A stretch of 6,148 nt of DNA from Aquisalimonas sp. Lineage in GTDB: Bacteria; Pseudomonadota; Gammaproteobacteria; Nitrococcales; Aquisalimonadaceae. The stretch spans positions 1 to 6,148 of the forward strand of contig SLMR01000139.1 in assembly GCA_007133445.1 (NCBI GenBank), written 5' to 3'. The notes beneath the pieces were generated by a model, which ran no database searches, was not told the origin of the DNA, and saw nothing but the letters and a program-made list of their open reading frames with translations. The position numbers were made by a program, and so were the translations under genes. Below are positions 6,025-6,148 of the stretch, piece after piece; position 1 is the first letter of the stretch; every line of letters starts with the position of its first letter.

Positions 6025-6148
6025 TTACCGCATCGGAGATCCTGTTTCTGCCGCTCTGGTCCGGCGTGGAATACCCAGTCGCTGGCGCTTTTCCCATAGT
6101 GCCTTGCGGCTGATACCCAGGCGTCGCGCCAGTTCCGTCTCGGTGCAG
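6025..6148 (-). CDS. Sigma-54-dependent (NtrC-family) regulator, C-terminal Fis-type DNA-binding end; start outside window
   Basis: The last 40 codons of a gene entering from the right edge are visible, ending with TAA at 6027-6025. They contain ELARRLGISRKALWEKRQRL, followed by GIPRRTRAAETGSPMR. This is the signature of the Fis-type helix-turn-helix at the C-terminus of sigma-54 enhancer-binding proteins, where A-x-x-LGISRxTLWEK-x-x-RLG is highly typical. The AAA+ ATPase domain and any receiver domain would lie beyond the window, so whether it is a two-component response regulator cannot be confirmed. The gene is co-oriented with acs, 244 bases upstream of it, and a sigma-54 promoter and dyad sites lie between them. 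That context suggests it controls acs. Confidence 0.85.
   Translation of the reverse strand, partial: CTETELARRLGISRKALWEKRQRLGIPRRTRAAETGSPMR

Noticed and set aside
5898..6113. A 71-codon + strand open frame in the acs upstream region.
   Set aside because: It runs antisense to the regulator C-terminus and across the promoter elements, lacks a ribosome binding site and resembles no known protein.

Overview
The window is GC-rich DNA with dense gene packing. It looks like ordinary chromosome of a proteobacterium, most likely a gammaproteobacterium: the YiiM-like MOSC protein, the acetyl-CoA synthetase and the NtrC-type regulator tail all resemble gammaproteobacterial families. The genus cannot be fixed from this sequence alone. 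I see no insertion sequence, phage gene, tRNA, rRNA or CRISPR array.

Layout. Positions 1-468 (+) hold the C-terminal end of an EAL-domain (cyclic-di-GMP phosphodiesterase) protein whose start lies left of the window. After a 73-base gap comes a tight three-gene + strand cluster: a YiiM-like MOSC protein (542-1207), a full-length 'ABC-class' predicted ATPase of the COG3044/MRB1590 type (1239-2924), and a classical short-chain dehydrogenase/reductase (2921-3694) that overlaps the ATPase stop by four bases (ATGA). A 148-base convergent gap follows, with an 11-bp GC hairpin. The complete acetyl-CoA synthetase gene acs lies on the - strand (5780 to 3843). Upstream of acs is a 244-base regulatory region. 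At the right edge, also on the - strand, are the last 40 codons of a sigma-54 activator (Fis-type helix-turn-helix), ending at 6025.

How they may work together. The most informative part is the acs upstream region. It contains a near-consensus sigma-54 promoter (TGGCACG-N4-TCGCA, exact GG-N10-GC spacing). About 60-75 bp further upstream is a perfect GTTAC-N5-GTAAC palindrome, with another GTAAC half-site 31 bp away overlapping the stop codon of the regulator. This suggests that the regulator encoded next door binds there and drives sigma-54-dependent transcription of acs, so that acetate activation is switched by a (probably two-component) enhancer-binding protein. That is an inference from sequence only. 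The MOSC-ATPase-SDR cluster is probably one transcription unit; the ATPase has no established bacterial role and the physiological link among the three is unknown.

I did not find a clearly new multi-gene system. The best leads are the acs sigma-54 control region and the ATPase-containing operon.
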